Source of the DNA: an uncultured Blastocatellia bacterium
GTDB lineage: Bacteria; Acidobacteriota; Blastocatellia; Pyrinomonadales; Pyrinomonadaceae
Assembly (NCBI GenBank): GCA_946480785.1
Contig: CAMLLD010000001.1
Span: 1 to 64,000, forward strand
Reading direction: 5' to 3'
DNA: 64,000 nt
The translations under genes and the position numbers were made by a program. The notes below the pieces were generated by a model. That model was not told the origin of the DNA and searched no databases. It was given only the letters and a program-made list of their open reading frames with translations. Positions 44,397-53,770 of the stretch are shown in pieces. Within the stretch, counting starts at the first letter, position 1. Each line of letters begins with the position of its first letter.

Positions 44397-45923
44397 ATGA
44401 CCCTGACGCACCGGCCAGCCGCCATTCTCACCGCGTTGTCGCTCGGGTTGTTGGCTTTGTATCTCGCGTTTCCGACGAAAGCTTACTACTGGGACGGGAT
44501 CGTGTTTGCGCAGGCGATCGAAGACGTGGCCGGTGGCGCCGCTCGCACGATCTCGCTCGCGCATCCGAACCATCTCATCTACAGCTTCGTCGGCTACTTC
44601 TTTTATCGACTACTGCACGGCTTCGACGCGAACCTGCGCGCGATCACTGCACTTCAGATTCTCAACAGCATCTTCAGCTCCGCTAGCGCCGCAATCCTGT
44701 TCTTGATTCTGCGCGACACGCTTCGCTCGATCTATCTCACCACCTGTATGACGTTGCTGTTTGCGCTCTCCGCGACGTGGTGGAAGTTTTCCACGGATGC
44801 GAACGCTTACATTCCGAGCGTGTTCTTTCTGTTGTTGAGTTTTTATCTCGTGTTGCCAGCGCGAAAACCGCGGCCGCTGCTGTGTGCGTTGTGCTTCTTC
44901 GCAGCGATGTGTTTTCACGAACTGGCTGTGATTGCAGTTCCCGTGTTTGCGCTCGGGATTTACTTGCAGGACGGCGCGCTTGCAAGAGAGCGCAAACTGC
45001 GCAATGTGGTTGTCTTCACTGCGGTAAGTTTTGTTTTGATCGTTGGCGCATACGCGCTCGCCTTCTATCTTGCAACTGGCTCGTTGAATATAGCGAAACT
45101 GCTTCACTGGACCGCTTCATACTCACCGGACGCAGACACGCATTTCGCTTTCTGGTCCAACCTCGGTTACTCGTTACGTGGACAAGCGCGACTGTTCTTT
45201 GGCGGGCGTCTGAACCTGCTGCGCGGGTTCATGAACCCGTTCATCGTATTGCTCGTCGCGCTGTTTGCGATCGCGGTGCTGTGGCTGCTCGAGGGCGTGC
45301 TTGCAAACTTGGTAGGACTCACGCGTCGGCTGCGCGATGTGCGACAGTCACGGCAACAACGCCTGTCACCTCAACAGAAGACTGTGCTGCTGCTCGCTAT
45401 GGTGTGGGCTGTGGTCTATCTCGTGTTTCTGTTCTTCTGGTTGCCGCAGAACACGTTCTATCGTGTCTTCTATCTGCCGGCAATCATCATCCTGCTTGGC
45501 CTCGCGCTCTCAGCCTTCCCAAAAACTTCGCGCCGCACGTTCGCGACTGCGGCGTTCGTCGTCACCGCCGGTCTCGCTAACTTTCTCTTCCTGATCTATC
45601 CGTACTCACACGTCGAGAAGTATCCGCCGCTCGCGTTTGCGCTCGAGCTGAATCGCGAGTGGCCACCAGGCACAGTCATCTATTACGGGACGCAGAATTC
45701 CGACGAAGCGTTGGTGCGCTACTTTACTCCCGGGACAAAGTGGGAACTCTTGCCTGCTGAACTTCCGGAGAGTGCAGGCGCGTGGCTAGAGACAAGCGCT
45801 ATCGATCGTCTGTCATCGACACCTGAAGGCGCGCGCTGGCTCGAGTCACACACGCGACCCGGATCCCTACGCGAGCTCAACACCGGCGCTTACAAGATGC
45901 AGTTCGTTCAAATCTCACCGTGA
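44397..45923 (+). CDS. GT-C type membrane protein, putative glycosyltransferase
   Basis: This 508-residue protein has about ten membrane segments. The first loop carries YYWDGIVFAQAIED, with an acidic residue placed as in GT39/GT-C enzymes, and SLAHPNHLIYS follows. A soluble C-terminal tail of about 110 residues includes PPGTVIYYGTQNSDEALVRYF. It is the only gene of the locus on the plus strand, lying between the divergent GT-B gene and the convergent methyltransferase. A polyprenyl-phosphate-dependent transfer is likely; the sugar is unknown. Confidence 0.7.
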   Translation: MTLTHRPAAILTALSLGLLALYLAFPTKAYYWDGIVFAQAIEDVAGGAARTISLAHPNHLIYSFVGYFFYRLLHGFDANLRAITALQILNSIFSSASAAILFLILRDTLRSIYLTTCMTLLFALSATWWKFSTDANAYIPSVFFLLLSFYLVLPARKPRPLLCALCFFAAMCFHELAVIAVPVFALGIYLQDGALARERKLRNVVVFTAVSFVLIVGAYALAFYLATGSLNIAKLLHWTASYSPDADTHFAFWSNLGYSLRGQARLFFGGRLNLLRGFMNPFIVLLVALFAIAVLWLLEGVLANLVGLTRRLRDVRQSRQQRLSPQQKTVLLLAMVWAVVYLVFLFFWLPQNTFYRVFYLPAIIILLGLALSAFPKTSRRTFATAAFVVTAGLANFLFLIYPYSHVEKYPPLAFALELNREWPPGTVIYYGTQNSDEALVRYFTPGTKWELLPAELPESAGAWLETSAIDRLSSTPEGARWLESHTRPGSLRELNTGAYKMQFVQISP

Positions 45924-45941
45924 TAGTTTCGCGGAGGACTT

Positions 45942-46733
45942 CTAAGCCTCGGGCTTCTTCGCCACGCACAAACCCGAGACGCCAAACGGCAAATTCATAT
46001 ACCGCAGCACCGCGCTCTCAGCGCCAAACAACGCCCCAAACACACCATTGAACGCCGACACATTAATACTGTTCTCCGTGTCGGTTCTGATGCCCGTCAA
46101 ACGCATCAACTTACGCACGAGCAATATCGGCAGGAAGAACGTAATGTTCGCGTAAGTCGAACGCTCGATCTCAAAACCCGCCTTCTCCAAAACCCGGCGC
46201 AACTCCGGCAGACGATAACGCCGCCGATGATTACTCACTTCATCCTGCACGCCCCACAAAAACATAAACGTCGGCACAAACAGCAACGCACGTCCGCCCG
46301 GCCGCAGCACGCGATACATCTCGCGCAACCCCGCGAGATCGTCGTCCATGTGCTCCACCACGTCGAACGCCGTCACGAGGTCAAACGTGTTGTCCTCATA
46401 AGGCAACTCTTCGCCCGCGCCCTGTCGCACGTGGTCCAACCCGCGTTCACGGCAAAACGCGAGCGCGTCTTCCGAAACGTCAACACCTTCCGCTGCGCCG
46501 TACTGCGAAAGCAGCAGAAGATTCGCGCCCGTGCCGCAACCCACGTCGAGTATGCGCGGCCGGCGGTCCTTCACGCGGCTGACGATGTCGGCGACGAACG
46601 AAGCGATGATGCGACGCCGCCCGATGTACCACCAATGCGATTGCTCCACCCGATAAAGAATCGGGTAGGTGTGCTGCATCATCTCGCGCGGCAGCGCGCC
46701 CGGAATCTGATTTGTTTCTGAATTAATTGCCAC
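45942..46733 (-). CDS. SAM-dependent class I methyltransferase
   Basis: This 263-residue protein has a class I methyltransferase core with SAM motif ILDVGCGTGANLLLL, followed by TAFDVVEHMDD and VLRPGGRALLFVP. The C-terminal part has a hydrophobic stretch (ITFFLPILLVRKLMRL) that may associate with membrane. It probably methylates a sugar, lipid-linked or otherwise. Its start overlaps the previous methyltransferase gene by 11 bases. The substrate is not determinable. Confidence 0.85.
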   Translation of the reverse strand: MAINSETNQIPGALPREMMQHTYPILYRVEQSHWWYIGRRRIIASFVADIVSRVKDRRPRILDVGCGTGANLLLLSQYGAAEGVDVSEDALAFCRERGLDHVRQGAGEELPYEDNTFDLVTAFDVVEHMDDDLAGLREMYRVLRPGGRALLFVPTFMFLWGVQDEVSNHRRRYRLPELRRVLEKAGFEIERSTYANITFFLPILLVRKLMRLTGIRTDTENSINVSAFNGVFGALFGAESAVLRYMNLPFGVSGLCVAKKPEA

Positions 46734-47745
46734 CTTGCGTTCCGTTCCTGTCTACCCGCCCGAAGCCGCGCCAACTGTTCTTGTTGTGCCAACCGATGAC
46801 AGTCTCGCCGGCGCGAATATCACGCCACCACCGCTCAAACTCGTCGCGACTGACGTAATGCGCCGTCGGCGCGACCAGATGATCAAACACGATCGTGTGC
46901 TGTTCGCGCCAGCCGAACCGCGCAATCGAGATCAGGTAGTCGCTGTAAAATAACTTCTTAACAAGGCTCGCGCCCAATGGCAAACGGCTCAACGGCCGCA
47001 TGACGAGCTTACTGGCAACGTACACCGCCGCGGTCGGCAGTTTCGAAAGATGCAGCAGCGCGCGCGGATGAATGCGCGAAGTGAAGCGTTCGCGCACCGG
47101 ATTCACGAGGTTGATGATCCAGCCGTTGTTCTCCGCGCCGTAAACCCAAACGGAAAGATGACCGCCGGGCTTGAGCTTTGAGGCCAATGATTTGAAGCCG
47201 ACGAGCGGGTCGGGAATGTGATCGAGCACGCCCACGCTGAACGCGTAATCGAAGGCAGATTTCAGCGGCAGGTGGCAGATGTCGGCCTGGACCACGTGCA
47301 TGTTGTTCGCGTGGCGCGTCGCCGCGAACGCCGACTCAACTGCATCGCTCAGATCGACGCCGACAACGTCGCGCGCGCCCCAACTCGCCGCCAGCAGCAT
47401 GTGACGTCCTTTGCCGCAACCGCCATCGAGCACGACTTTGTCTTTAAAAAACTCCGGCGTAACCGGCGCGATCCAACCCAGCAATTGCTCGCCGTAATTC
47501 TCGTCTTTCTGCGTGAAGTGTTGCCACTCGAAACCGAAGCTGTTGGCGATCGCGGCTTTTTCCGGATCGACGTTCGCGAGATCCGCAAACCGCGGCACAC
47601 CGCGGACGATCGGAAACTGTTTCGTGCAAGCGGTGCATTCGAGCGCGCCTTCGAGAATGTCGGTCTCGTCTTGCGCATCCGTTTTCAACACGAGGTCGGC
47701 GTCGCAAACGGGACATGCTAAATAATCTAGTAAGCGGAGTTTCAT
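46723..47745 (-). CDS. Methyltransferase with N-terminal Trm112-like zinc domain
   Basis: This 340-residue protein begins with a Trm112-like zinc ribbon (CPVC near residue 11 and CTAC near residue 36), followed by a class I methyltransferase core (VLDGGCGKGRHMLLAA, VGVLDHIPDP, LKPGGHLSVWVYG). The ATG at 47745 overlaps the upstream stop (ATGA), and the frame before it, open to 47868, lacks family resemblance. It is probably another decorating enzyme of the polysaccharide. Confidence 0.85.
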   Translation of the reverse strand: MKLRLLDYLACPVCDADLVLKTDAQDETDILEGALECTACTKQFPIVRGVPRFADLANVDPEKAAIANSFGFEWQHFTQKDENYGEQLLGWIAPVTPEFFKDKVVLDGGCGKGRHMLLAASWGARDVVGVDLSDAVESAFAATRHANNMHVVQADICHLPLKSAFDYAFSVGVLDHIPDPLVGFKSLASKLKPGGHLSVWVYGAENNGWIINLVNPVRERFTSRIHPRALLHLSKLPTAAVYVASKLVMRPLSRLPLGASLVKKLFYSDYLISIARFGWREQHTIVFDHLVAPTAHYVSRDEFERWWRDIRAGETVIGWHNKNSWRGFGRVDRNGTQGGN

Positions 47746-49076
47746 TTCCTGAACGTGGCGCCTGCGAAGGCAGTCAACAATCCGTGCATCGGCAAAACAT
47801 ACCTGATCTCCGTGTGCGCCGCCGTCCCCGGCACGAGGTAATAAAGAATCGTTACTAACAACACACAACTCAAGCGCCAGTCAAACTTGATCGCGCGCCA
47901 AAGTCCAAACACGGCGAGCGGCAGAAATAAGTAACGCACGACGCTCTGAATCATTCCGAGCACGTTCACTGCAAACGCCAACACGCCGCCTTGCCGCGCC
48001 GGCGATAAACACTTAGCACTCGTCACGTTGATGCCGCTCGTGCCCGTGTGCGGCACCGGATCGCCCGCGACTTTCAACATGCCCCACATGCGTCCCAGCA
48101 TCACGCCCGCGTACCAGACCGGATGCTGCGCGATGAACGCCATTGCTTCGTGCGTACGTTCGCGGTCGCGGCGAATGCCGTCCGGCCACTGCGCATCGAT
48201 CTGCATGTCCGCCGGTAACCCGAGCTTCACCCGCTCACGTTCGACCATCTTGTCGTCGCCCAGGATGAATCCGTTTTGGCGGCCGAGTTCAGTCTCGCCG
48301 AGGCCTTCCCAAAGGTTTGCGCCGATCGTGCCGCCGGTCGGTGTGAAGTCGGGAAAGACGACGTAGTTGCGCACGACGATCGGCGCGATCACGAGGAGCG
48401 TTCCACCCAAGACCATCGCCGCCATGACCAAGCGTCGCCGCCAGAGCACCGCGCGCGTGAACACGAGCAACGTAAACGCCCACGCAAAGCACAAGTACAA
48501 CGGATTCACGCGAAACCAACACGCGATTCCGAGCAACACGCCCGCCGCCAAAGCAAACCACACATTCAAGCGTTGCGCTGCCAGTACCAACAACCAACAA
48601 CCTGCGAGCACGAACCACGTCGTCGGCGCGTCAGCCGAAGGATACGCGCCATACAGGGCAAACAACGGCGAGAGTGCAAACAGAAAACTCGTCGCAATCG
48701 CCGCGCGCCAGCCAAACGCGCTCCACGCAATTCCAGTCACCAAAACAAACGAGATAAATAGATCGATCAGCCACTGCACGCTCTGCACCGCGTACGCTGA
48801 AGGCGCGCTGCTGAACTTGTAAATGAGCGCAACCCACGCCGTAAACGCCGGCGGATACTGCGCCAGATCCGTTCGCGTGGGATCGTCGATCCAAAACAGC
48901 CGCTGCTTGCCTTCGTTGATTGCGCGCGCCTGTCGATCGAACTTCGCGTACGAGCCGACCTGAAACCAACCCGGCTCATTCAAGTGCGCGCGCATGAACT
49001 GAAGCGTGAGAAAGCGAACGCAGAACGTAAGCAGGAACGCGATAGCGAGCAGGAGCAGTCGTTCGCGACTAAGCAT
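47742..49076 (-). CDS. GT39-like membrane glycosyltransferase
   Basis: This 444-residue protein has about nine to eleven membrane helices. The first loop carries a long polar segment (GSYAKFDRQARAINEG) and WIDDPTRTDLAQYPPAF, resembling ArnT/PMT-type GT-C proteins. The ATG at 49076 (MLSRERLLLL) is chosen because it opens the first helix and overlaps the previous gene by eight bases; the frame runs to 49265. With a dolichyl-phosphate-mannose-like GT2 directly upstream, the pair could supply and use a polyprenyl-phosphate sugar. Confidence 0.75.
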   Translation of the reverse strand: MLSRERLLLLAIAFLLTFCVRFLTLQFMRAHLNEPGWFQVGSYAKFDRQARAINEGKQRLFWIDDPTRTDLAQYPPAFTAWVALIYKFSSAPSAYAVQSVQWLIDLFISFVLVTGIAWSAFGWRAAIATSFLFALSPLFALYGAYPSADAPTTWFVLAGCWLLVLAAQRLNVWFALAAGVLLGIACWFRVNPLYLCFAWAFTLLVFTRAVLWRRRLVMAAMVLGGTLLVIAPIVVRNYVVFPDFTPTGGTIGANLWEGLGETELGRQNGFILGDDKMVERERVKLGLPADMQIDAQWPDGIRRDRERTHEAMAFIAQHPVWYAGVMLGRMWGMLKVAGDPVPHTGTSGINVTSAKCLSPARQGGVLAFAVNVLGMIQSVVRYLFLPLAVFGLWRAIKFDWRLSCVLLVTILYYLVPGTAAHTEIRYVLPMHGLLTAFAGATFRK

Positions 49077-50040
49077 TGACCTCGTAGGTCCGGGACAGCT
49101 CCGCGGCTTCGCGTTTCGGGAAGCCCAGGCGTTCCTGGACCACGTAAAGTGGACGGTGTTTGACCTCGGTGTAGATGCGGCCGAGATACTCGCCGAGGAT
49201 TCCCAGCGAGACGAGTTGCACGCCGCCCATGAACAGCACCGCGACGAACAGCGAAGCCCAGCCACGCGCGAGATTTCTTTCCAACAAGCGATCTAGAATC
49301 GCGACGATGATGCCCGCCACCGCGATCCAGATCGCGATGAAGCCGGTCCAGATCGCGAGCTTCAGCGGCACGAGCGAAAACGAGATGATGCCGTCCATCG
49401 CGAAGTGAATCATCTTTGTCAACGGATACTTGCTCTCGCCCGCATGGCGCGCGGCGCGATCGTACGGCAGCGCGACCTGACGAAACCCGGCCCAGCTCAC
49501 CATGCCGCGCAGAAAGCGCGCGCGCTCCGGCATCGACTTGATCACTTCCACGACTTTGCGGTCGAGCAAACGAAAGTCGCCGGCGTCGAGCGGCATCTTC
49601 GTTTCGGACATGCGATTGATAAGCCGGTAGAACGCTTTCGCGGTCCAGAGTTTAAAACGGCTTTCGCCTTCGCGCTCGATGCGAATGCCGTAAACGACTT
49701 CGTTGCCGTCGCGCCAGAGATCGAGCATGCGCGGAATCAGCTCGGGCGGATCCTGCAAGTCGGCGTCGATGATCACGCAAGCGGCGCCGGCCGCAGCTTC
49801 GAGTCCGGCGGTGACGGCGATCTGGTGGCCGAAGTTGCGCGACAGCAGCAGCACGCGCACGTGGTGATCGAACAGCAGGTCTTCGAGTAGTTGCTGGGTG
49901 CGATCGCGGCTGCCGTCGTTGACGAAGATCAGTTCGTAGTCGATGCCGTCGATGTCGGTGAGGACGGACGTGAGCCGCTCGTGCGTCGCGCGCAGCACGG
50001 GCTCTTCGTTGAAACAGGGGATGATGATCGATAACAACAT
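49069..50040 (-). CDS. DPM/GtrB-like family 2 glycosyltransferase
   Basis: This 323-residue GT2 enzyme has the nucleotide-sugar fold starting SIIIPCFNEEPVL, with VNDGSRDRT, a DxD motif in IDADLQDPPELI and a later RRMSETK-like acceptor region. Two C-terminal membrane segments (SLVPLKLAIWTGFIAIWI and ASLFVAVLFMGGVQLVSL) are typical of polyprenyl-phosphate glycosyltransferases such as GtrB/ArnC. It is expected to load a sugar on polyprenyl phosphate at the inner membrane, possibly for the GT-C protein encoded just downstream. Confidence 0.9.
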   Translation of the reverse strand: MLLSIIIPCFNEEPVLRATHERLTSVLTDIDGIDYELIFVNDGSRDRTQQLLEDLLFDHHVRVLLLSRNFGHQIAVTAGLEAAAGAACVIIDADLQDPPELIPRMLDLWRDGNEVVYGIRIEREGESRFKLWTAKAFYRLINRMSETKMPLDAGDFRLLDRKVVEVIKSMPERARFLRGMVSWAGFRQVALPYDRAARHAGESKYPLTKMIHFAMDGIISFSLVPLKLAIWTGFIAIWIAVAGIIVAILDRLLERNLARGWASLFVAVLFMGGVQLVSLGILGEYLGRIYTEVKHRPLYVVQERLGFPKREAAELSRTYEVNA

Positions 50041-50043
50041 CCG

Positions 50044-50859
50044 CTACTTTCTCGCAGTGATGACGACGTTCCAGCCAACTTTAGTACTTAATTTGTGGAG
50101 GCTTGTGTCCGAGATCAGCGGTGATAAAAACCGCAGCTCGTCGCGCGTCAACTGCTCGACTTCCACCACGACTTCACGAAACTGGCTGAACAACGCCTTC
50201 GCTTCTTGGCGGCTGTAAACCTTCACCAGCGGCCGCGCGTCGTGATCGCTGAACTCGATCACGCGGCTCATGATCTGTTCCGCCGACCGTCCGCGCAAGA
50301 ATTCGCCGCCGAGCATGCCGCGACGCAGGATAATCTCAAACCAATAGTTGAGCGAGTTGCGGTGGTAGAGCATCACCTTCGCAGTGCCGCCGGGCCGCAG
50401 CACGCGATGCACTTCGCGAATCGCGCCGGCCGTGTCGGGCGTGTGATGCAGCACGCCGTTTGAATAGACCACGTCGAAAGTTTCTGCCGCAAACGGCAGG
50501 TGCTCGCTGTCGGCGAGCGTGAAGGTTCCGCGGGCGTCGTAAAGTTTGAAACGATGCCGCGTGATCTCAACGGAACGCGGCGTCAGATCGATTCCGGTGC
50601 AACGTGCGCCACCGCGCGCGAACTGCAACAGGTCGGTGCCCATGCCGCAACCGATCTCCAGCAGGCGCGCGCCGCGAAAGTGATCGAAGCCCATGACGCG
50701 CGGCATCCACGGCGCGTACACCTGATAACGATGCTTTTCGATCGCGTCGAAAAACTCGCGCGTGCCGAGCTCGTGTTCGCGATCGAACTCCGCGCCACAC
50801 GGATCCTGCGACCACTGCTCTCGCGCCCGAACTTTTTCCTCAGCCAGCATCGTCGTCAT
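50044..50859 (-). CDS. SAM-dependent class I methyltransferase
   Basis: This 271-residue protein has the SAM motif LLEIGCGMGTDLLQFA, TFDVVYSNGVLHHTPDT and VLRPGGTAKVMLYH. The N-terminus (REQWSQDPCGAEFDRE) is common in polysaccharide-locus methyltransferases. Its start overlaps the GT4 stop by four bases, and the GT2 gene begins three bases after its own stop, so expression should be tightly coupled. The acceptor is unknown. Confidence 0.86.
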   Translation of the reverse strand: MTTMLAEEKVRAREQWSQDPCGAEFDREHELGTREFFDAIEKHRYQVYAPWMPRVMGFDHFRGARLLEIGCGMGTDLLQFARGGARCTGIDLTPRSVEITRHRFKLYDARGTFTLADSEHLPFAAETFDVVYSNGVLHHTPDTAGAIREVHRVLRPGGTAKVMLYHRNSLNYWFEIILRRGMLGGEFLRGRSAEQIMSRVIEFSDHDARPLVKVYSRQEAKALFSQFREVVVEVEQLTRDELRFLSPLISDTSLHKLSTKVGWNVVITARK

Positions 50860-52484
50860 TCACTGAGCCATGACTCATAAGCATCGAGCACGCGCTGCGC
50901 GTTGTGCGTCCAGGTGTGTTCGCGGACTGCTGCTTCACGTGCGTTTGCGCCAAGTCGTGCGCGCAGGTCGTTCGATTCAACAAGCGTCACGATTGCGCGC
51001 GCCAATTCATCCGTGTTTCCCGGCTGCACGAGCAGCGCGGTCTCGTCATCAGCAAGCACTTCACCAATCTGCCCGAGGCGGCTCGCGACGATCGCTTTGC
51101 CCATCGCCATGTACTCGAAAATCTTCGTGGGCGAGCCAAAGAAGTCGCTGCCATCCGCGAGCGGCACGTGCGGCGCGATGAGAATATCGCAAGCGTCGAG
51201 CAACGCCGGCACGCGCTCGTGCGCCACAGCGCCCGTGAAGATCACTTTCCCGCGCTCACGATCTGCAGCCAACAGGCGTTCCACTTCACCGTGCAAACTG
51301 CCGCTGCCGACGAACAGAAATCGCACCGGCAAATCTTCAGGCAGCGACTCGATCGCGTGCGCGAGTTGGACCACGCCGTGCCACGGCCCAAACGTCCCGA
51401 CAAACCCCGCGACTACATCGCTATCCCGAAACCCGAGCTCGAGCCGCGCCTGCGATCGTCCGATACCCGGCTGAAACAACTCCACGTCAACGGCATTCGG
51501 ATTGAGCACGATCTTCTCAGCCGCGACACCGCGCGCCGCGAGGTTGCGCCACTCCACTTCGGACACGACAAAAATACGCGCCGCAGCCGCCAGGTTCAAT
51601 GCTTCGTATCGCTCCAACAACGCGAGGTTACCCACGCGGTCCCAGTGCCGGCCCACCCAAACTTCCGACCCGTTGTATTCGAGAAACAGCGGCCGCCCGG
51701 TGCGAACCGACGCAGCCACACCGGCCCAACTGAAGCGCGCGTAACGTTGATAAATAAAATCCGGATTTGCTTGTTGAATCAACGGCACGGCCGCGCGCGT
51801 GAACACGAGATTATTATGAATGTCGAAGAGAGCGCGCGTGCCGCCAATCGTTTCCGGCGGAATCACCGTGAACCTTTCATCGCTCGCGTCAATGCCCGCG
51901 ATCGCGTCGTTGCTGATGATCTCGAGTTCGACGCCGAGCGACCGCAGCGCGTCGACGACGCCCTTGATGTGGCTCGCCGCGCCTCCCGCCTGAGTGCCTG
52001 GTCCGGGTGTCGCGCGCAAGTAAACAACGCGCGGTCGTTCAGGCTCGCCCGCACGTTTGCGAACGCGCGCAGCGCTCGTCTTCACTGCTCGTTCAAGCCG
52101 CCGCAGTGTACGACGCGACTCCGCAAAATCAGTAGCGCCGCTGAACGTTTCGTGGCCCAGGCTGAAAGGCGTGTGTGCCAGCAGCTCGCCCCGCGTCTTG
52201 CGCACCAGCCGGTCGTGACTATCGACGATCAGCACTTCGCGCGCGCCCGCAAGCGCGCCGAAAAGCATGAACAGGTGTTGTCCGCGCTGCCACGCGAGTC
52301 GCTCGGTGGCGATCGCAAAAACTTCCGGCTCGTGCGTGCGCAGCAACGAAAGTCGTTTCAGCAAACCGCCGGTTTCGAATTCAGCGCGCGAGATCGTCTC
52401 CACCGTTGCGCGGGGATAGAGTTGGACCAGCCGTTCGCGAACACGGGCGGTGTCGCCGCTAAGCGCGAGCAGCACGACTTTCAT
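50856..52484 (-). CDS. GT4-family glycosyltransferase with an extra N-terminal region
   Basis: This 542-residue protein is about 150 residues longer than a normal GT4. The GT-B part starts near residue 150 (RVVYLRATPGPGTQAGGAASHIKGV) and carries the donor-site segment FFGSPTKIFEYMAMGKAIVAS. The N-terminal 145 residues (LLALSGDTARVRERLVQLYP onwards) form a separate region of unknown role. They resemble the front of sugar-activating proteins only in general style. The start overlaps the flippase stop by four bases. Linkage and donor are unknown. Confidence 0.86.
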   Translation of the reverse strand: MKVVLLALSGDTARVRERLVQLYPRATVETISRAEFETGGLLKRLSLLRTHEPEVFAIATERLAWQRGQHLFMLFGALAGAREVLIVDSHDRLVRKTRGELLAHTPFSLGHETFSGATDFAESRRTLRRLERAVKTSAARVRKRAGEPERPRVVYLRATPGPGTQAGGAASHIKGVVDALRSLGVELEIISNDAIAGIDASDERFTVIPPETIGGTRALFDIHNNLVFTRAAVPLIQQANPDFIYQRYARFSWAGVAASVRTGRPLFLEYNGSEVWVGRHWDRVGNLALLERYEALNLAAAARIFVVSEVEWRNLAARGVAAEKIVLNPNAVDVELFQPGIGRSQARLELGFRDSDVVAGFVGTFGPWHGVVQLAHAIESLPEDLPVRFLFVGSGSLHGEVERLLAADRERGKVIFTGAVAHERVPALLDACDILIAPHVPLADGSDFFGSPTKIFEYMAMGKAIVASRLGQIGEVLADDETALLVQPGNTDELARAIVTLVESNDLRARLGANAREAAVREHTWTHNAQRVLDAYESWLSE

Positions 52485-53770
52485 CCGCGGAGGCTCCCAC
52501 GCACGAAGACTTCGGCGAAAGAGCGCTCCGTGCTCGCACGAAAGTGCCAGGCGACGAGGCAGAAGATCAGTGCGTAGCTGATCGTCGAAGCGATCGCCGC
52601 GCCGCGTGCGCCGAGACGTGGGACGAGTCCGAAGACGAGTACCAGGTTGATGACGAGCGTGATCAGCCAGTAGACGGGTATTCGGCGCGGCAGCCCGAGC
52701 GCGTTGAAGTGTTGGACCAGCACCGATTCGAGACCGACGAGATAAACACCCGGCAACAGGATCAGCAGCAACGTGGTCGCATCAGAAAACGCGCGGCCGT
52801 AAACCAGCGGCAAGAGAAAGCTCACCGGCACGGTGGCGAGACAACAGACCAGCATGATCAAAGCGGTGTGCCTGGTGACGAGTGACGTCGTCTCGCCGCG
52901 TGCGTCCTGCTCGGCAGTGACGCGCGGAAAAAGCAGCGTCGCGATCACGCTCGGCAGCAGCATCAACAAGAGACTGAACTGCGTTGCGACGCTGTAGACG
53001 CCCGCTTCTGCTGGGCCACGGAAGTGATTGACGACGAGCAGATCGGCGCGAAAGATGATTGCCCCCGCGAGGACGGAGATGTGAAACTTGAGTCCGTAAG
53101 TGATCATGCGCCGCAGCAGCGCCGCGTCCGCACGCCAGTTGGTACCGAGCAGCTTCTTTCCTGTGGCGATCAGCAGGGCGGTGATAACAAGGCCGACCGC
53201 AATGCTGGTGGCGGTGTTCAGCTTCACGAGGCCATCAAGATCTCCGCGGAGAACGATGAGGACGAGGAGCGCGTTGATGAGCACGAACGACTGGGCCAAG
53301 AGGTCGAGCAAGTTGAACTCGCGCAGTTTGCCCACGGCCAGCAGGATGTTGAGTCCTATCAACGTTGCCAGTTGAAACGGGATCGAGATGGCGGCGATGC
53401 GGATCAGTCGCGGCGGAACGAGGTCGAACCAGCTCGGCCACAACGAAGCGACGACGCCCAGGCCAAGCGCGAGAACTGAGCCGGCAAGCAACGCGAATAA
53501 TAATGAGTTGATCGTAGCGGTGCGAAAGTGTTTGAGATCTTTCGCGATGAAGTAGGTGTTTGAAGAAGGCAGGCCAAAACTTCCGAGCTGCACGATCGTC
53601 GTGACCGCGACGTTGATGACTGCGAGTTCACCGACGCCTTGCGCGCCGAGCCAGCGCGCAACGATCACTCCCGCTCCGACGCTGTTGACGATCATCAGCA
53701 GTCGCGTGGCGAGCGTCCACGCGACCTTGCGCGAAAATGAGGATTCCCGTGTCAAGTTCGGTCTATCCAC
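52481..53770 (-). CDS. Polysaccharide flippase, Wzx/MATE-like
   Basis: This 429-residue protein with about twelve membrane helices has the layout of the polysaccharide transporter (PST/Wzx) family: an N-terminal helix with RLLMIVNSVGAGVIVARWLGAQGVGELAVI and repeated six-helix halves. It probably flips the lipid-linked repeat unit across the inner membrane. Its start overlaps the end of asnB copy 2 by 19 bases. No Wzy polymerase is recognised in the window. Confidence 0.85.
   Translation of the reverse strand: MDRPNLTRESSFSRKVAWTLATRLLMIVNSVGAGVIVARWLGAQGVGELAVINVAVTTIVQLGSFGLPSSNTYFIAKDLKHFRTATINSLLFALLAGSVLALGLGVVASLWPSWFDLVPPRLIRIAAISIPFQLATLIGLNILLAVGKLREFNLLDLLAQSFVLINALLVLIVLRGDLDGLVKLNTATSIAVGLVITALLIATGKKLLGTNWRADAALLRRMITYGLKFHISVLAGAIIFRADLLVVNHFRGPAEAGVYSVATQFSLLLMLLPSVIATLLFPRVTAEQDARGETTSLVTRHTALIMLVCCLATVPVSFLLPLVYGRAFSDATTLLLILLPGVYLVGLESVLVQHFNALGLPRRIPVYWLITLVINLVLVFGLVPRLGARGAAIASTISYALIFCLVAWHFRASTERSFAEVFVRGSLRG

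Noticed and set aside
50904..52577. 557-codon open frame on the plus strand opposite the GT4 gene
   Set aside because: It lies almost entirely antisense to a well-supported glycosyltransferase, has an Arg/His-rich composition typical of shadow frames in G+C-rich DNA, and shows no domain.
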